A model generated the notes under the pieces. The model ran no database searches and was not told the DNA's origin. It saw only the letters and a program-made list of their open reading frames with translations. Of a stretch of DNA of 64,000 nucleotides, positions 24,820 to 33,026 are shown in pieces. The first letter of the stretch is position 1; each line of letters starts with the position of its first letter. The stretch spans positions 310,001 through 374,000 of the forward strand of contig NZ_VTFG01000002.1 of assembly GCF_008692035.1 (NCBI RefSeq). Direction: 5' to 3'. The position numbers were made by a program, and so were the translations under genes. The stretch is from Pseudomonas marginalis. Lineage in GTDB: Bacteria > Pseudomonadota > Gammaproteobacteria > Pseudomonadales > Pseudomonadaceae.

Positions 24820-27651
24820 TTAAACAGTGAAAGCATCTTGCAGCAGTTTTTCCTGCTGCTCGGCGTGCATCGACGCATAACCACACGCAGGTGCAGCGGA
24901 AGCATCACGGCCGGCGTACTCCAGGCCCAGGGCCTTGTTGTGGTTACCGATGCTGCGACGCAGGTGATGCTGGCTGCTGTACCAAGCGCCCTGGTTCATC
25001 GGCTCTTCCTGACACCACACCACGTTAGTGAGGTTGGTGTAAGGCGCGATGGCCTCCATCAGGTCGTCTTCCGGGAACGGATAAAGCTGCTCGATACGCA
25101 CGATGGCGATGTCTTCGCGGCCTTCGGCACGGCGTTTTTCCAGCAGGTCGTAGTAGACCTTGCCGCTGCACAGCACCAGGCGAGTCACCTTGGCCGGGTC
25201 CAGCGTGTCGATTTCTGGAATAACGGTCTGGAACGAGCCATCCGCCAGATCTTCCAGGGTCGAGATGGCCAGTTTGTGACGCAGCAGCGACTTCGGCGTC
25301 AGCACGACCAGCGGCTTGCGCAGCGGGCGGATTACCTGGCGACGCAGCAAGTGGTAGATCTGTGCCGGGGTGGTCGGCACGCACACCTGGATGTTGTGCT
25401 CGGCGCACAGTTGCAGGTAACGCTCCAGACGGGCCGAGGAGTGCTCAGGGCCCTGACCTTCATAGCCATGTGGCAGCAGCATGGTCAGACCGCACAGGCG
25501 ACCCCACTTGTGCTCGCCGCTGGTGATGAACTGGTCGATAACCACTTGGGCGCCGTTGGCGAAGTCGCCGAACTGGGCTTCCCAGATCACCAGCGCATTC
25601 GGCGTGGTGGTCGAGTAACCGTATTCGAACGCCAGTACCGCTTCTTCGGACAGGAACGAATCGTACAGGTCGAAACGTGGCTGGCCTTCGTAGAGGTGCT
25701 TCAGCGGAACGTAGGTGCTTGCGTCTTTCTGGTTGTGCAGAACCGCGTGACGGTGCGAGAACGTACCACGGCCGATGTCCTGGCCAGTCATGCGGATCGG
25801 GTGACCTTCGAACGCCAGGGTCGCGTACGCCATGGTTTCGGCATAACCCCAGTTGATCGGCAGGCCGCCGGCTTGCATCTTCTGACGGTCTTCGTAGATC
25901 TTCGCAACCTGGCGCTGCACCACGAAGCCTTCCGGAATTTCCAGCAGCTTGGCGGACAGTTCCTGCAGGGTCTTCAGATCGAACGAGGTGTCGTGACGCG
26001 CCGTCCAGGTGTGACCCAGGTACGGACGCCAGTCAACGAACAGCTCTTTGTTCGGCTCCTTGACCAGGCTTTTTACGACATGCAGACCATTGTCCAGCGC
26101 GTTGCGGTATTCATCGATCTTCGCCTGAACACGTTCATCGTCAACGATACCGGCCTTGGTCAGGCTTTCGGCATACAGCTCACGGGTGGTGCGCTGCTTG
26201 GTGATCTGCTGGTACATCAACGGCTGGGTGCCGCTTGGTTCGTCGGCTTCGTTGTGACCGCGGCGGCGGTAGCAAACCAGGTCGATCACCACGTCACGCT
26301 TGAATTGCATGCGGTAGTCGACAGCCAGTTGGGTCACGAACAGCACGGCCTCCGGATCATCGCCATTCACATGGAGGATCGGCGCCTGGATCATCTTGGC
26401 AACGTCGGTGGCGTACTCGGTGGAACGCGCGTCCAGCGGGTTGCTGATGGTGAAGCCAACCTGGTTGTTGATGACGATGTGAACGGTACCGCCGGTCTTG
26501 AAGCCGCGGGTCTGCGACATCTGGAACGTTTCCAGGACCACGCCTTGACCGGCGAATGCCGCGTCACCGTGGATGGAAATCGGCAGGACCTTTTCACCGG
26601 TGGTGTCGTTACGACGATCCTGGCGAGCACGGACCGAACCCTCGACCACTGGAGAAACGATTTCCAGGTGGGATGGGTTGAACGCCATGGCCAGGTGAAC
26701 TTCACCGCCGGTGGTCATCACGTTGGACGAGAAGCCCTGGTGGTATTTAACGTCACCGGAACCCAGCTCGACCTTCTTCTTGCCCTCGAACTCGTCGAAC
26801 AGCTCACGCGGGTTCTTGCCGAAGGTGTTGACCAACACGTTCAAGCGACCACGGTGGGCCATGCCGATCACGATTTCCTTGGTGCCGTAGGAACCGGAAC
26901 GCTGGATCAGCTCGTCGAGCATCGGAATCAGGCTCTCGCCGCCTTCCAGGCCGAAACGCTTGGTGCCCGGGTATTTGGTACCCAGGTATTTTTCCAGGCC
27001 CTCGGCTGCGGTCACACGCTCAAGCAGGTGGCTGCGCACGTCGGCGGACAATACCGGACGGCCACGCACGCCTTCCAGGCGATGCTGGAACCAGTGGCGT
27101 TGCTCCGAATCGGTGATGTGCGTGAACTCAGCGCCGATGGTGCGGCAATATGTCTGCTGCAACGCTTCGTGAATTTCGCGTAGGCTCGCTTCCTCTTTGC
27201 CGATGAACAGGTCGCCGGCACGGAAGGTCGTATCAAGATCGGCATTGGTCAAGCCGTAATGATTGATCGACAGGTCAGCAGGTGCAGGACGCTGCCAGAG
27301 CCCCAGCGGGTCAAGCTGGGCCGCCTGGTGGCCACGCATCCGGTAGGCCTGGATCAGTCGCAGTACTTCAACTTGCTTCTTCTCGTGCTCACTGCTCACG
27401 CTGCCGGCGGAAACCGGTTGGGCGCGGCGCTGGTTCTTTGCCAGCAGCACGAACTGATCGCGAATTGTTGCGTGCGATACATCGGTGGCAGCGTTGCCGT
27501 CTGAAGACAACGTCTGAAATTTGGTGCGCCATTCTTCTGGCACAGCGTTAGGGTCGTGCAGGTAGAGCTCATAAAGCTCTTCCACATAGGCAGCGTTACC
27601 ACCTGAAAGATAGCCGCTGTTCCACATGCGCTGCATCACGCTTTCTTGCAT
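24820..27651 (-). CDS. sucA: 2-oxoglutarate dehydrogenase E1
   Basis: 943 residues, full length. The N-terminal E2-binding segment MQRMWNSGYLSGGNAAYVEELYELYL, the active-site MAHRGRLNVLVN, the thiamine diphosphate region HGDAAFAGQGVVLET and the C-terminal transketolase-like part (AQFGDFANGAQVVIDQF) are all visible. It decarboxylates 2-oxoglutarate and passes succinyl to SucB lipoate. It begins the sucAB-lpdG-sucCD run. A terminator after sdhB and a structured leader give it its own transcription start. Confidence 0.98.
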   Translation of the reverse strand: MQESVMQRMWNSGYLSGGNAAYVEELYELYLHDPNAVPEEWRTKFQTLSSDGNAATDVSHATIRDQFVLLAKNQRRAQPVSAGSVSSEHEKKQVEVLRLIQAYRMRGHQAAQLDPLGLWQRPAPADLSINHYGLTNADLDTTFRAGDLFIGKEEASLREIHEALQQTYCRTIGAEFTHITDSEQRHWFQHRLEGVRGRPVLSADVRSHLLERVTAAEGLEKYLGTKYPGTKRFGLEGGESLIPMLDELIQRSGSYGTKEIVIGMAHRGRLNVLVNTFGKNPRELFDEFEGKKKVELGSGDVKYHQGFSSNVMTTGGEVHLAMAFNPSHLEIVSPVVEGSVRARQDRRNDTTGEKVLPISIHGDAAFAGQGVVLETFQMSQTRGFKTGGTVHIVINNQVGFTISNPLDARSTEYATDVAKMIQAPILHVNGDDPEAVLFVTQLAVDYRMQFKRDVVIDLVCYRRRGHNEADEPSGTQPLMYQQITKQRTTRELYAESLTKAGIVDDERVQAKIDEYRNALDNGLHVVKSLVKEPNKELFVDWRPYLGHTWTARHDTSFDLKTLQELSAKLLEIPEGFVVQRQVAKIYEDRQKMQAGGLPINWGYAETMAYATLAFEGHPIRMTGQDIGRGTFSHRHAVLHNQKDASTYVPLKHLYEGQPRFDLYDSFLSEEAVLAFEYGYSTTTPNALVIWEAQFGDFANGAQVVIDQFITSGEHKWGRLCGLTMLLPHGYEGQGPEHSSARLERYLQLCAEHNIQVCVPTTPAQIYHLLRRQVIRPLRKPLVVLTPKSLLRHKLAISTLEDLADGSFQTVIPEIDTLDPAKVTRLVLCSGKVYYDLLEKRRAEGREDIAIVRIEQLYPFPEDDLMEAIAPYTNLTNVVWCQEEPMNQGAWYSSQHHLRRSIGNHNKALGLEYAGRDASAAPACGYASMHAEQQEKLLQDAFTV

Positions 27652-27775
27652 GCTTGGTCACCCTCGATTTGGGGACACCACCGGCGAAAACACCGAGTTT
27701 GCTTGCAAAAGGCCAAGTGCAGCGACCAAAACAAGCCACTTAGGATCACGCTGATAGTTCGGGTACCAACCCGAA
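27652..27775 (-). promoter_or_regulatory. sucA leader region with hairpin (possible sucA-II RNA)
   Basis: Between the sdh terminator and sucA lies a perfect hairpin TTCGGGT-ACCA-ACCCGAA (27758-27775) in the promoter-leader part, followed by about 100 bases to the sucA ATG. A conserved RNA, sucA-II, is known from Pseudomonas sucA leaders; I cannot confirm that this is it. Confidence 0.35.
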
Positions 27776-27835
27776 TGCCCCTGCTTGTCTCATTTCTTCA
27801 AAATAAGAGCCGCGGCTTTGTAAGTCGCTGCTCAA

Positions 27836-27872
27836 GTTAAAACTACGGCGCCGGTTGAAGCCTGCGCCGTAG
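27836..27872 (-). terminator. Intrinsic terminator after sdhB
   Basis: On the minus strand CTACGGCGC and GGCGCCGTAG form a strong stem around AGGCTTCAACC, followed by TTTTAA. It closes the sdhCDAB operon 40 bp past sdhB. Confidence 0.88.
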
Positions 27873-27912
27873 CATTTACGGGCACAACGGTCCTGCTTTG
27901 TTACAACGTCAG

Positions 27913-28617
27913 TTACACACCGCTTTGCAGCAGCATGTTACGGATGTGACCAATGGCCTTAGTCGGGTTCAGGCCTTTAGGACATACGTTGACGCAGTTC
28001 ATGATCCCGCGGCAGCGGAATACGCTGAACGGGTCATCCAGCGAAGCCAGGCGCTCGGACGTCTTGGTGTCACGGCTGTCTGCCAGGAAGCGGTACGCTT
28101 GCAGCAGGGCAGCTGGACCCAGGAACTTGTCCGGGTTCCACCAGAAGGACGGGCACGACGTCGAGCAGCAGGCGCACAGGATGCACTCGTACAGGCCATC
28201 GAGCTTTTCACGCTCTTCTGGGGACTGCAGACGCTCGATGGCCGGAGCCGGCGTGTCGTTCTGCAGGAACGGCTTAACTTTCTCGTATTGCTTGTAGAAG
28301 ATGCTCATATCGACGACCAGGTCACGGATAACCGGCAAACCTGGCAGAGGACGAACGATCAGCTTGTTGCCTTTGACAACGGCGGACAGCGGCGTGATGC
28401 ACGCCAGGCCGTTTTTGCCGTTGATGTTCATGCCGTCGGAACCGCACACACCTTCACGGCAAGAGCGACGATAGGAGAAACCTTCGTCCTGCTCTTTGAT
28501 CAGTGCCAATACATCCAGCACCATCAGGTCTTTACCACCGGTATCGACCTGGAACTCCTGCATGAACGGCGCAGCGTCCTGATCAGGGTTGTAACGATAA
28601 ACACTGACTTTCAACAT
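27913..28617 (-). CDS. sdhB: Succinate dehydrogenase iron-sulfur subunit
   Basis: 234 residues from the ATG at 28617; a GTG three codons earlier is less well placed relative to the Shine-Dalgarno AAGGGTGG. Cysteine groups for three clusters are visible: SCREGVCGSDGM..C for 2Fe-2S, then CILCACCSTSCPSFW and CRGIMNCVNVCPKGLNP for 4Fe-4S and 3Fe-4S. It carries electrons from SdhA to the membrane quinone site. Confidence 0.98.
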   Translation of the reverse strand: MLKVSVYRYNPDQDAAPFMQEFQVDTGGKDLMVLDVLALIKEQDEGFSYRRSCREGVCGSDGMNINGKNGLACITPLSAVVKGNKLIVRPLPGLPVIRDLVVDMSIFYKQYEKVKPFLQNDTPAPAIERLQSPEEREKLDGLYECILCACCSTSCPSFWWNPDKFLGPAALLQAYRFLADSRDTKTSERLASLDDPFSVFRCRGIMNCVNVCPKGLNPTKAIGHIRNMLLQSGV

Positions 28618-28628
28618 GGCAGCCACCC

Positions 28629-30401
28629 TTAGTAAGTCCGAATCTTCGGTTCAAACGTCGGAACCGTCTTCGGCGAGAAGTTCACGGCACGCTTGGTTAC
28701 GCGCTTGTCACCCGGGAAGTACAGGGTGTGGCACAACCAGTTTTCGTCATCGCGATCTTCAAAGTCTTCACGAGCGTGGGCACCACGGGATTCCTTACGA
28801 ACCTCGGCGGCGATCGCAGTCGCTTCAGCCACTTCCAGCAGGTTTTGCAGTTCAAGGGCTTCGATACGAGCGGTGTTGAACGCCTGGCTCTTATCGTTGA
28901 TCTTGACGTTGGCGATGCGCTTGCGCAGATCGGCCAGCTGGGCAATACCCTTCTGCATGTATTCGCCGGTACGGAATACACCGAAGTAGTTCTGCATGCA
29001 GCTTTGCAGCTCGCGACGCAGGGTTGCCACGTCTTCGCCATCAGTGCGCTCGTTCAGAGCGTTCAGGCGCGCCAGGGCGGCCTCGATGTTGGCGTCGGTG
29101 GCGTCATCGTATTCGATGCCGTCGGTCAGGGCTTTTTCCAGGTGCAGGCCAGCCGCGCGGCCGAATACCACCAGGTCGAGCAGCGAGTTGCCGCCCAGGC
29201 GGTTGGCACCGTGTACCGATACGCAGGCCACTTCGCCTACCGCGAACAGACCGTGGATGATCTCGTCCACGCCTTCGGCGTTCTGGGTGATCGCCTGGCC
29301 ATGAATGTTGGTCGGAACACCGCCCATCATGTAGTGGCAGGTTGGAACAACCGGAACCGGAGCAACCACCGGGTCCACGTGGGCAAAGGTCTTGGACAGC
29401 TCACAGATACCCGGCAGGCGGCTGTGCAGCACTTCTTCACCCAGGTGATCGAGCTTCAGCAGTACGTGGTCGCCATTCGGGCCACAGCCGTTACCGGCGA
29501 TGATTTCCTTGACCATCGAACGGGCAACGACGTCACGACCCGCCAGGTCTTTCGCGTTCGGAGCATAACGCTCCATGAAACGCTCGCCGTGCTTGTTGAT
29601 CAGGTAACCACCTTCACCACGGCAACCTTCGGTGACCAGTACACCGGCGCCGGCGATGCCGGTCGGGTGGAACTGCCACATTTCGATGTCCTGCACCGGC
29701 ACGCCGGCACGCAGTGCCATGCCGACGCCGTCACCGGTGTTGATCAGGGCATTGGTGGTGGAAGCGTAGATACGGCCTGCACCGCCGGTCGCCAGAACGG
29801 TAGCCTTGGCGCGGATGTAGGTGGTTTCACCGGTTTCGATGCAGATGGCGATCACGCCAACGAATGCACCGTCGGCGTTCTTCACCAGATCCACTGCGTA
29901 GTATTCGTTCAGGAACGTGGTGCCGGCTTTCAGGTTGCCCTGATAAAGCGTGTGCAGCAGCGCGTGACCGGTACGGTCGGACGCGGCGCAGGTACGGGCA
30001 GCCTGGCCGCCTTTACCGTAGTCCTTCGACTGGCCGCCGAATGGACGCTGGTAGATGCGACCCTGTTCGGTACGGGAGAACGGCAGGCCCATGTGGTCCA
30101 GCTCGAACACCGCGGCCGGGCCTTCCTGGCACATGTATTCGATAGCGTCCTGGTCACCGATGTAGTCGGAACCCTTGACGGTATCGTACATGTGCCAGCG
30201 CCAGTCATCGTTCGGGTCGGCGGACGCGATGGCGCAGGTGATGCCACCCTGGGCCGATACGGTGTGGGAGCGAGTCGGGAATACCTTGGTGATCACGGCA
30301 GTCTTGTGACCGCCCTGGGCCAGCTGCAGCGCTGCGCGCATGCCGGCACCGCCGCCACCAATAATGATGGCGTCGAAGGAAATAGTTGGAATGTTAGCCA
30401 T
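28629..30401 (-). CDS. sdhA: Succinate dehydrogenase flavoprotein subunit
   Basis: 590 residues. FAD-binding AIIIGGGGAGMRAALQLAQ, the flavin-attachment His in TRSHTVSAQGGI, the substrate-site region HPTGIAGAGVLVTEGCRGEGGYL and the catalytic Arg in RFMERYAP/KDLAGRDVV are intact. It oxidises succinate to fumarate on the cytosolic side of the inner membrane. Three bases separate it from sdhD. Confidence 0.98.
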   Translation of the reverse strand: MANIPTISFDAIIIGGGGAGMRAALQLAQGGHKTAVITKVFPTRSHTVSAQGGITCAIASADPNDDWRWHMYDTVKGSDYIGDQDAIEYMCQEGPAAVFELDHMGLPFSRTEQGRIYQRPFGGQSKDYGKGGQAARTCAASDRTGHALLHTLYQGNLKAGTTFLNEYYAVDLVKNADGAFVGVIAICIETGETTYIRAKATVLATGGAGRIYASTTNALINTGDGVGMALRAGVPVQDIEMWQFHPTGIAGAGVLVTEGCRGEGGYLINKHGERFMERYAPNAKDLAGRDVVARSMVKEIIAGNGCGPNGDHVLLKLDHLGEEVLHSRLPGICELSKTFAHVDPVVAPVPVVPTCHYMMGGVPTNIHGQAITQNAEGVDEIIHGLFAVGEVACVSVHGANRLGGNSLLDLVVFGRAAGLHLEKALTDGIEYDDATDANIEAALARLNALNERTDGEDVATLRRELQSCMQNYFGVFRTGEYMQKGIAQLADLRKRIANVKINDKSQAFNTARIEALELQNLLEVAEATAIAAEVRKESRGAHAREDFEDRDDENWLCHTLYFPGDKRVTKRAVNFSPKTVPTFEPKIRTY

Positions 30402-30404
30402 GAA

Positions 30405-30773
30405 TCAGATACCCCAAAGAATCTGCACACCCCAGACGAAGTAAGCGAACATCGCGACGCCGCATACTGCCTGGAAGAGGAAACGGACTGCGGTCGCGGA
30501 CTTGCCCAGCGCCATCGGCGTCAGGTAGTCGGTCGCGATGGTCCACATGCCGACCCAGGCGTGAGCGCCCAGGGCTACAAGGGCCAGCAGGCTGAAGATT
30601 CGCATCGCATTGTGGGAAAACAGCCCGTGCCATTGCTCGTAGCCGATGCCCGGGTTTGCGACGAGGTATCCGATCAGGAAAATGAAATAAGCCGCGAGAA
30701 CGACCGCAGACACACGCTGCGCCATCCAGTCATAGAGGCCCGAACGCGATAGGTTCGTAACGCTGGTTACCAT
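30405..30773 (-). CDS. sdhD: Succinate dehydrogenase membrane anchor SdhD
   Basis: 122 residues from the ATG at 30773 (a TTG two codons earlier is unlikely). Three hydrophobic segments (about 23-42, 58-79 and 93-118), plus the haem/quinone region RVSAVVLAAYF and GAHAWVGMWTIATDY, identify the anchor. The start lies inside the sdhC gene, a 7-base overlap. Confidence 0.95.
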   Translation of the reverse strand: MVTSVTNLSRSGLYDWMAQRVSAVVLAAYFIFLIGYLVANPGIGYEQWHGLFSHNAMRIFSLLALVALGAHAWVGMWTIATDYLTPMALGKSATAVRFLFQAVCGVAMFAYFVWGVQILWGI

Positions 30774-31141
30774 ATCCAAACTCCTGCCAGAACGATCAGC
30801 ACCACGGAAATGGCGATGATGATTTTCGAGCCCAGGCGGCCGCCTTCCAGCGTCTCACCGATGCCCATGTCCATGATCAAGTGGCGCACACCGGCTACCA
30901 GGTGATACAGCAGAGCGGACAGGAGGCCCCATGCTACGAACTTGGCCAGCGGGCTGGTCAAGCATGCCTTCACCTCGGCGTATCCTTCCTCGGAACCCAG
31001 GGATTTGCTCAATGCATAAAGCATGATGCCCAAGCCCAGGAACAGGATGATGCCGGAAACACGGTGCAGGAACGACGTAACGCCGGTGATGGGGAGTTTG
31101 ATGGTCCTTAGGTCTAGGTTTACAGGTCGTTGGCTATTCAC
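30767..31141 (-). CDS. sdhC: Succinate dehydrogenase cytochrome b556 subunit
   Basis: 124 residues from a GTG at 31141, starting MNSQRPVNLDLRTIKLP. Three transmembrane helices are visible, with SFLHRVSGIILF and the haem-ligand His in LYHLVAGVRHLIMD. The start is odd: a second GTG at 31154 has the better-spaced AGGGG but is out of frame by one base of an A7 run. With A6 it would read MKKAVNSQRPV, a beginning I recall from related SdhC proteins. See the separate finding. Confidence 0.92.
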   Translation of the reverse strand: MNSQRPVNLDLRTIKLPITGVTSFLHRVSGIILFLGLGIMLYALSKSLGSEEGYAEVKACLTSPLAKFVAWGLLSALLYHLVAGVRHLIMDMGIGETLEGGRLGSKIIIAISVVLIVLAGVWIW

Positions 31142-31277
31142 GGCTTTTTTTCACACTGAAGAGCCCCTAACAATCAGGGCAAAGTTGTTGGGGAGTGCGA
31201 CTGGTCAGGTAAGCACCACCCAGGGAGTGCGACCCCCAATGAAAGCAAGCCCAAAAGCCCTTGGCGGTCGGTGGCCG

Positions 31278-31306
31278 AGTATAGACAGTTAGGTTACTAA
31301 TGACAA
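31278..31306 (-). promoter_or_regulatory. Sigma-70 promoter for sdhCDAB
   Basis: On the minus strand TTGTCA (31306-31301), 17 bases, TATACT (31283-31278). This predicts a leader of about 130 nt before sdhC. Confidence 0.7.
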
Positions 31307-31420
31307 CGCGCGCACCTCACCCTAATAGCGGATTGCGCTGGCGGGATAAAAGGCGTAAATGGCAGGCAATTTCGAGGAAAAAGTCCGGTTAAAGCCTTCT
31401 GGGGCAAGACTTTAGGCAAA

Positions 31421-31448
31421 TTGACATCTGAATTTATCTCACTATAGT
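31421..31448 (+). promoter_or_regulatory. Sigma-70 promoter for gltA
   Basis: TTGACA (31421-31426), 16 bases, TATAGT (31443-31448), about 55 bp before gltA. A strong AGGAGG ribosome site lies at 31497-31502. Confidence 0.75.
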
Positions 31449-31506
31449 GGTGCGGGCCCTGCGTGGGGGGTCTGTCTGATGATTTGAAGCATAAATAGGA
31501 GGCCAC

Positions 31507-32796
31507 ATGGCTGACAAAAAAGCGCAGTTGATCATCGAGGGCGCAGCCCCCGTCGAGCTGCCCATTTTAACCGGCACCGTTGGTCCCGATGTTATCGACG
31601 TACGGGGCCTGACGGCCACGGGCCGTTTCACTTTCGACCCAGGCTTCATGTCGACCGCCTCTTGCGAGTCGAAGATCACCTATATCGACGGCGACAATGG
31701 CATCCTGCTGCACCGGGGCTACCCGATCGAGCAACTGGCGGAAAAATCGGACTATCTGGAAACCTGCTACCTGCTGCTAAATGGCGAATTGCCAACAGCC
31801 GAGCAAAAAGCCCAGTTTGTCAGCACCGTGAAGAACCACACCATGGTTCACGAGCAGTTGAAGACCTTCTTCAACGGCTTCCGTCGCGACGCCCACCCGA
31901 TGGCGGTCATGTGCGGCGTGGTCGGCGCCCTGTCGGCCTTCTATCACGACTCCCTCGACATCAATAACCCGCAGCATCGCGAAATTTCCGCGATCCGCCT
32001 GGTTGCCAAGATGCCGACCCTGGCCGCAATGGTTTACAAGTACTCCATGGGCCAACCCATGATGTACCCGCGCAACGACCTGACGTACGCGGAAAACTTC
32101 CTGCACATGATGTTCAACACCCCGTGCGAGATCAAACCGATCAGCCCGGTGCTGGCCAAGGCAATGGACCGGATCTTCATCCTCCACGCCGACCACGAGC
32201 AAAACGCCTCCACCTCCACCGTGCGCCTGGCAGGCTCTTCGGGTGCCAACCCGTTCGCCTGTATCGCCGCCGGTATCGCCGCACTGTGGGGCCCTGCCCA
32301 CGGCGGTGCGAACGAAGCCGTATTGACCATGCTCGATGAAATCGGCGATGTGTCCAACATCGACACGTTCATCGCCAAGGCCAAGGACAAGAACGATCCG
32401 TTCAAGTTGATGGGCTTCGGTCACCGGGTCTACAAGAACCGCGACCCACGCGCCACCGTCATGAAGCAGACCTGCGACGAAGTGCTGAAGGAACTGGGCA
32501 TCAACAACGATCCGCAACTCGAACTGGCCATGCGCCTGGAAGAGATCGCCCTGACCGACCCGTACTTCATCGAACGCTCGCTGTACCCGAACGTCGACTT
32601 CTACTCGGGGATCATCCTCAAGGCGATCGGCATTCCAACCAGCATGTTCACCGTGATCTTCGCCCTGGCGCGGACCGTGGGCTGGATCTCCCACTGGAAA
32701 GAAATGCTCTCCAGCCCGTACAAGATTGGCCGCCCGCGCCAGCTGTACACAGGCTACGAGTCGCGTGACATTACCAAGCTGGAAGATCGCAAGTAA
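31507..32796 (+). CDS. gltA: Citrate synthase (type II)
   Basis: 429 residues. Active-site residues appear in GSSGANPFACIAAGIAALWGPAHGGANEAVL and MGFGHRVYKNRDPRA (catalytic His and Asp region) with the C-terminal SPYKIGRPRQLYTG. The length and N-terminal strand domain fit the hexameric, NADH-sensitive Gram-negative type. It condenses acetyl-CoA with oxaloacetate. Divergent from sdhCDAB. Confidence 0.98.
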   Translation: MADKKAQLIIEGAAPVELPILTGTVGPDVIDVRGLTATGRFTFDPGFMSTASCESKITYIDGDNGILLHRGYPIEQLAEKSDYLETCYLLLNGELPTAEQKAQFVSTVKNHTMVHEQLKTFFNGFRRDAHPMAVMCGVVGALSAFYHDSLDINNPQHREISAIRLVAKMPTLAAMVYKYSMGQPMMYPRNDLTYAENFLHMMFNTPCEIKPISPVLAKAMDRIFILHADHEQNASTSTVRLAGSSGANPFACIAAGIAALWGPAHGGANEAVLTMLDEIGDVSNIDTFIAKAKDKNDPFKLMGFGHRVYKNRDPRATVMKQTCDEVLKELGINNDPQLELAMRLEEIALTDPYFIERSLYPNVDFYSGIILKAIGIPTSMFTVIFALARTVGWISHWKEMLSSPYKIGRPRQLYTGYESRDITKLEDRK

Positions 32797-32816
32797 GCAC
32801 CTTTCAGCAGCACCGA

Positions 32817-32846
32817 AAACGGCCTCCCTCAGTGGAGGCCGTTTTT
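32817..32846 (+). terminator. Intrinsic terminator of gltA
   Basis: AAAACGGCCTCC and GGAGGCCGTTTTT around CTCAGT, 20 bp past the stop. Confidence 0.92.
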
Positions 32847-32870
32847 ATTTGTGGCGCCTGATCTACCGCC

Positions 32871-32941
32871 ATCGGGGGCAAGCCCCCTCACACATTTGAA
32901 CGTATTCATAGATCAAGTGTGGGAGGGGGCTTGCCCCCGAT
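32871..32941. repeat. REPIN between gltA and actP
   Basis: Inverted REP pair: ATCGGGGGCAAGCCCCCT at the left and AGGGGGCTTGCCCCCGAT at the right, separated by about 30 bp. It lies between convergent genes. Confidence 0.92.
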
Positions 32942-32974
32942 GAGGCCAGTAGCAGCCCCCCATAAACCCCAGGC

Positions 32975-33003
32975 AAAAAAATACCCCGGCCTTTCGACCG
33001 GGG
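32975..33003 (-). terminator. Intrinsic terminator of actP
   Basis: On the minus strand CCCCGG..CCGGGG with a short GAAA-type loop, followed by TATTTTTTTG. About 24 bp past the actP stop. Confidence 0.85.
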
Positions 33004-33026
33004 CTTTTCTTTATCCAGCTACAACC

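Larger units (their letters stand above)
31142..31506. other. 365-bp divergent regulatory region sdhC/gltA
   Basis: No gene. It holds opposing sigma-70-type promoters for sdh and gltA, and an 11-base direct repeat GGGAGTGCGAC at 31191-31201 and 31223-31233 in the sdh leader. Confidence 0.85.

Noticed and set aside
24838..27183. Long plus-strand open frame opposite sucA
   Set aside because: Antisense shadow of a full-length, motif-confirmed dehydrogenase; no ribosome site or family features.
30767..31141. sdhC considered a pseudogene because of the A7 run
   Set aside because: An in-frame GTG gives an intact protein with all helices and the haem His; only the first four residues are in doubt.
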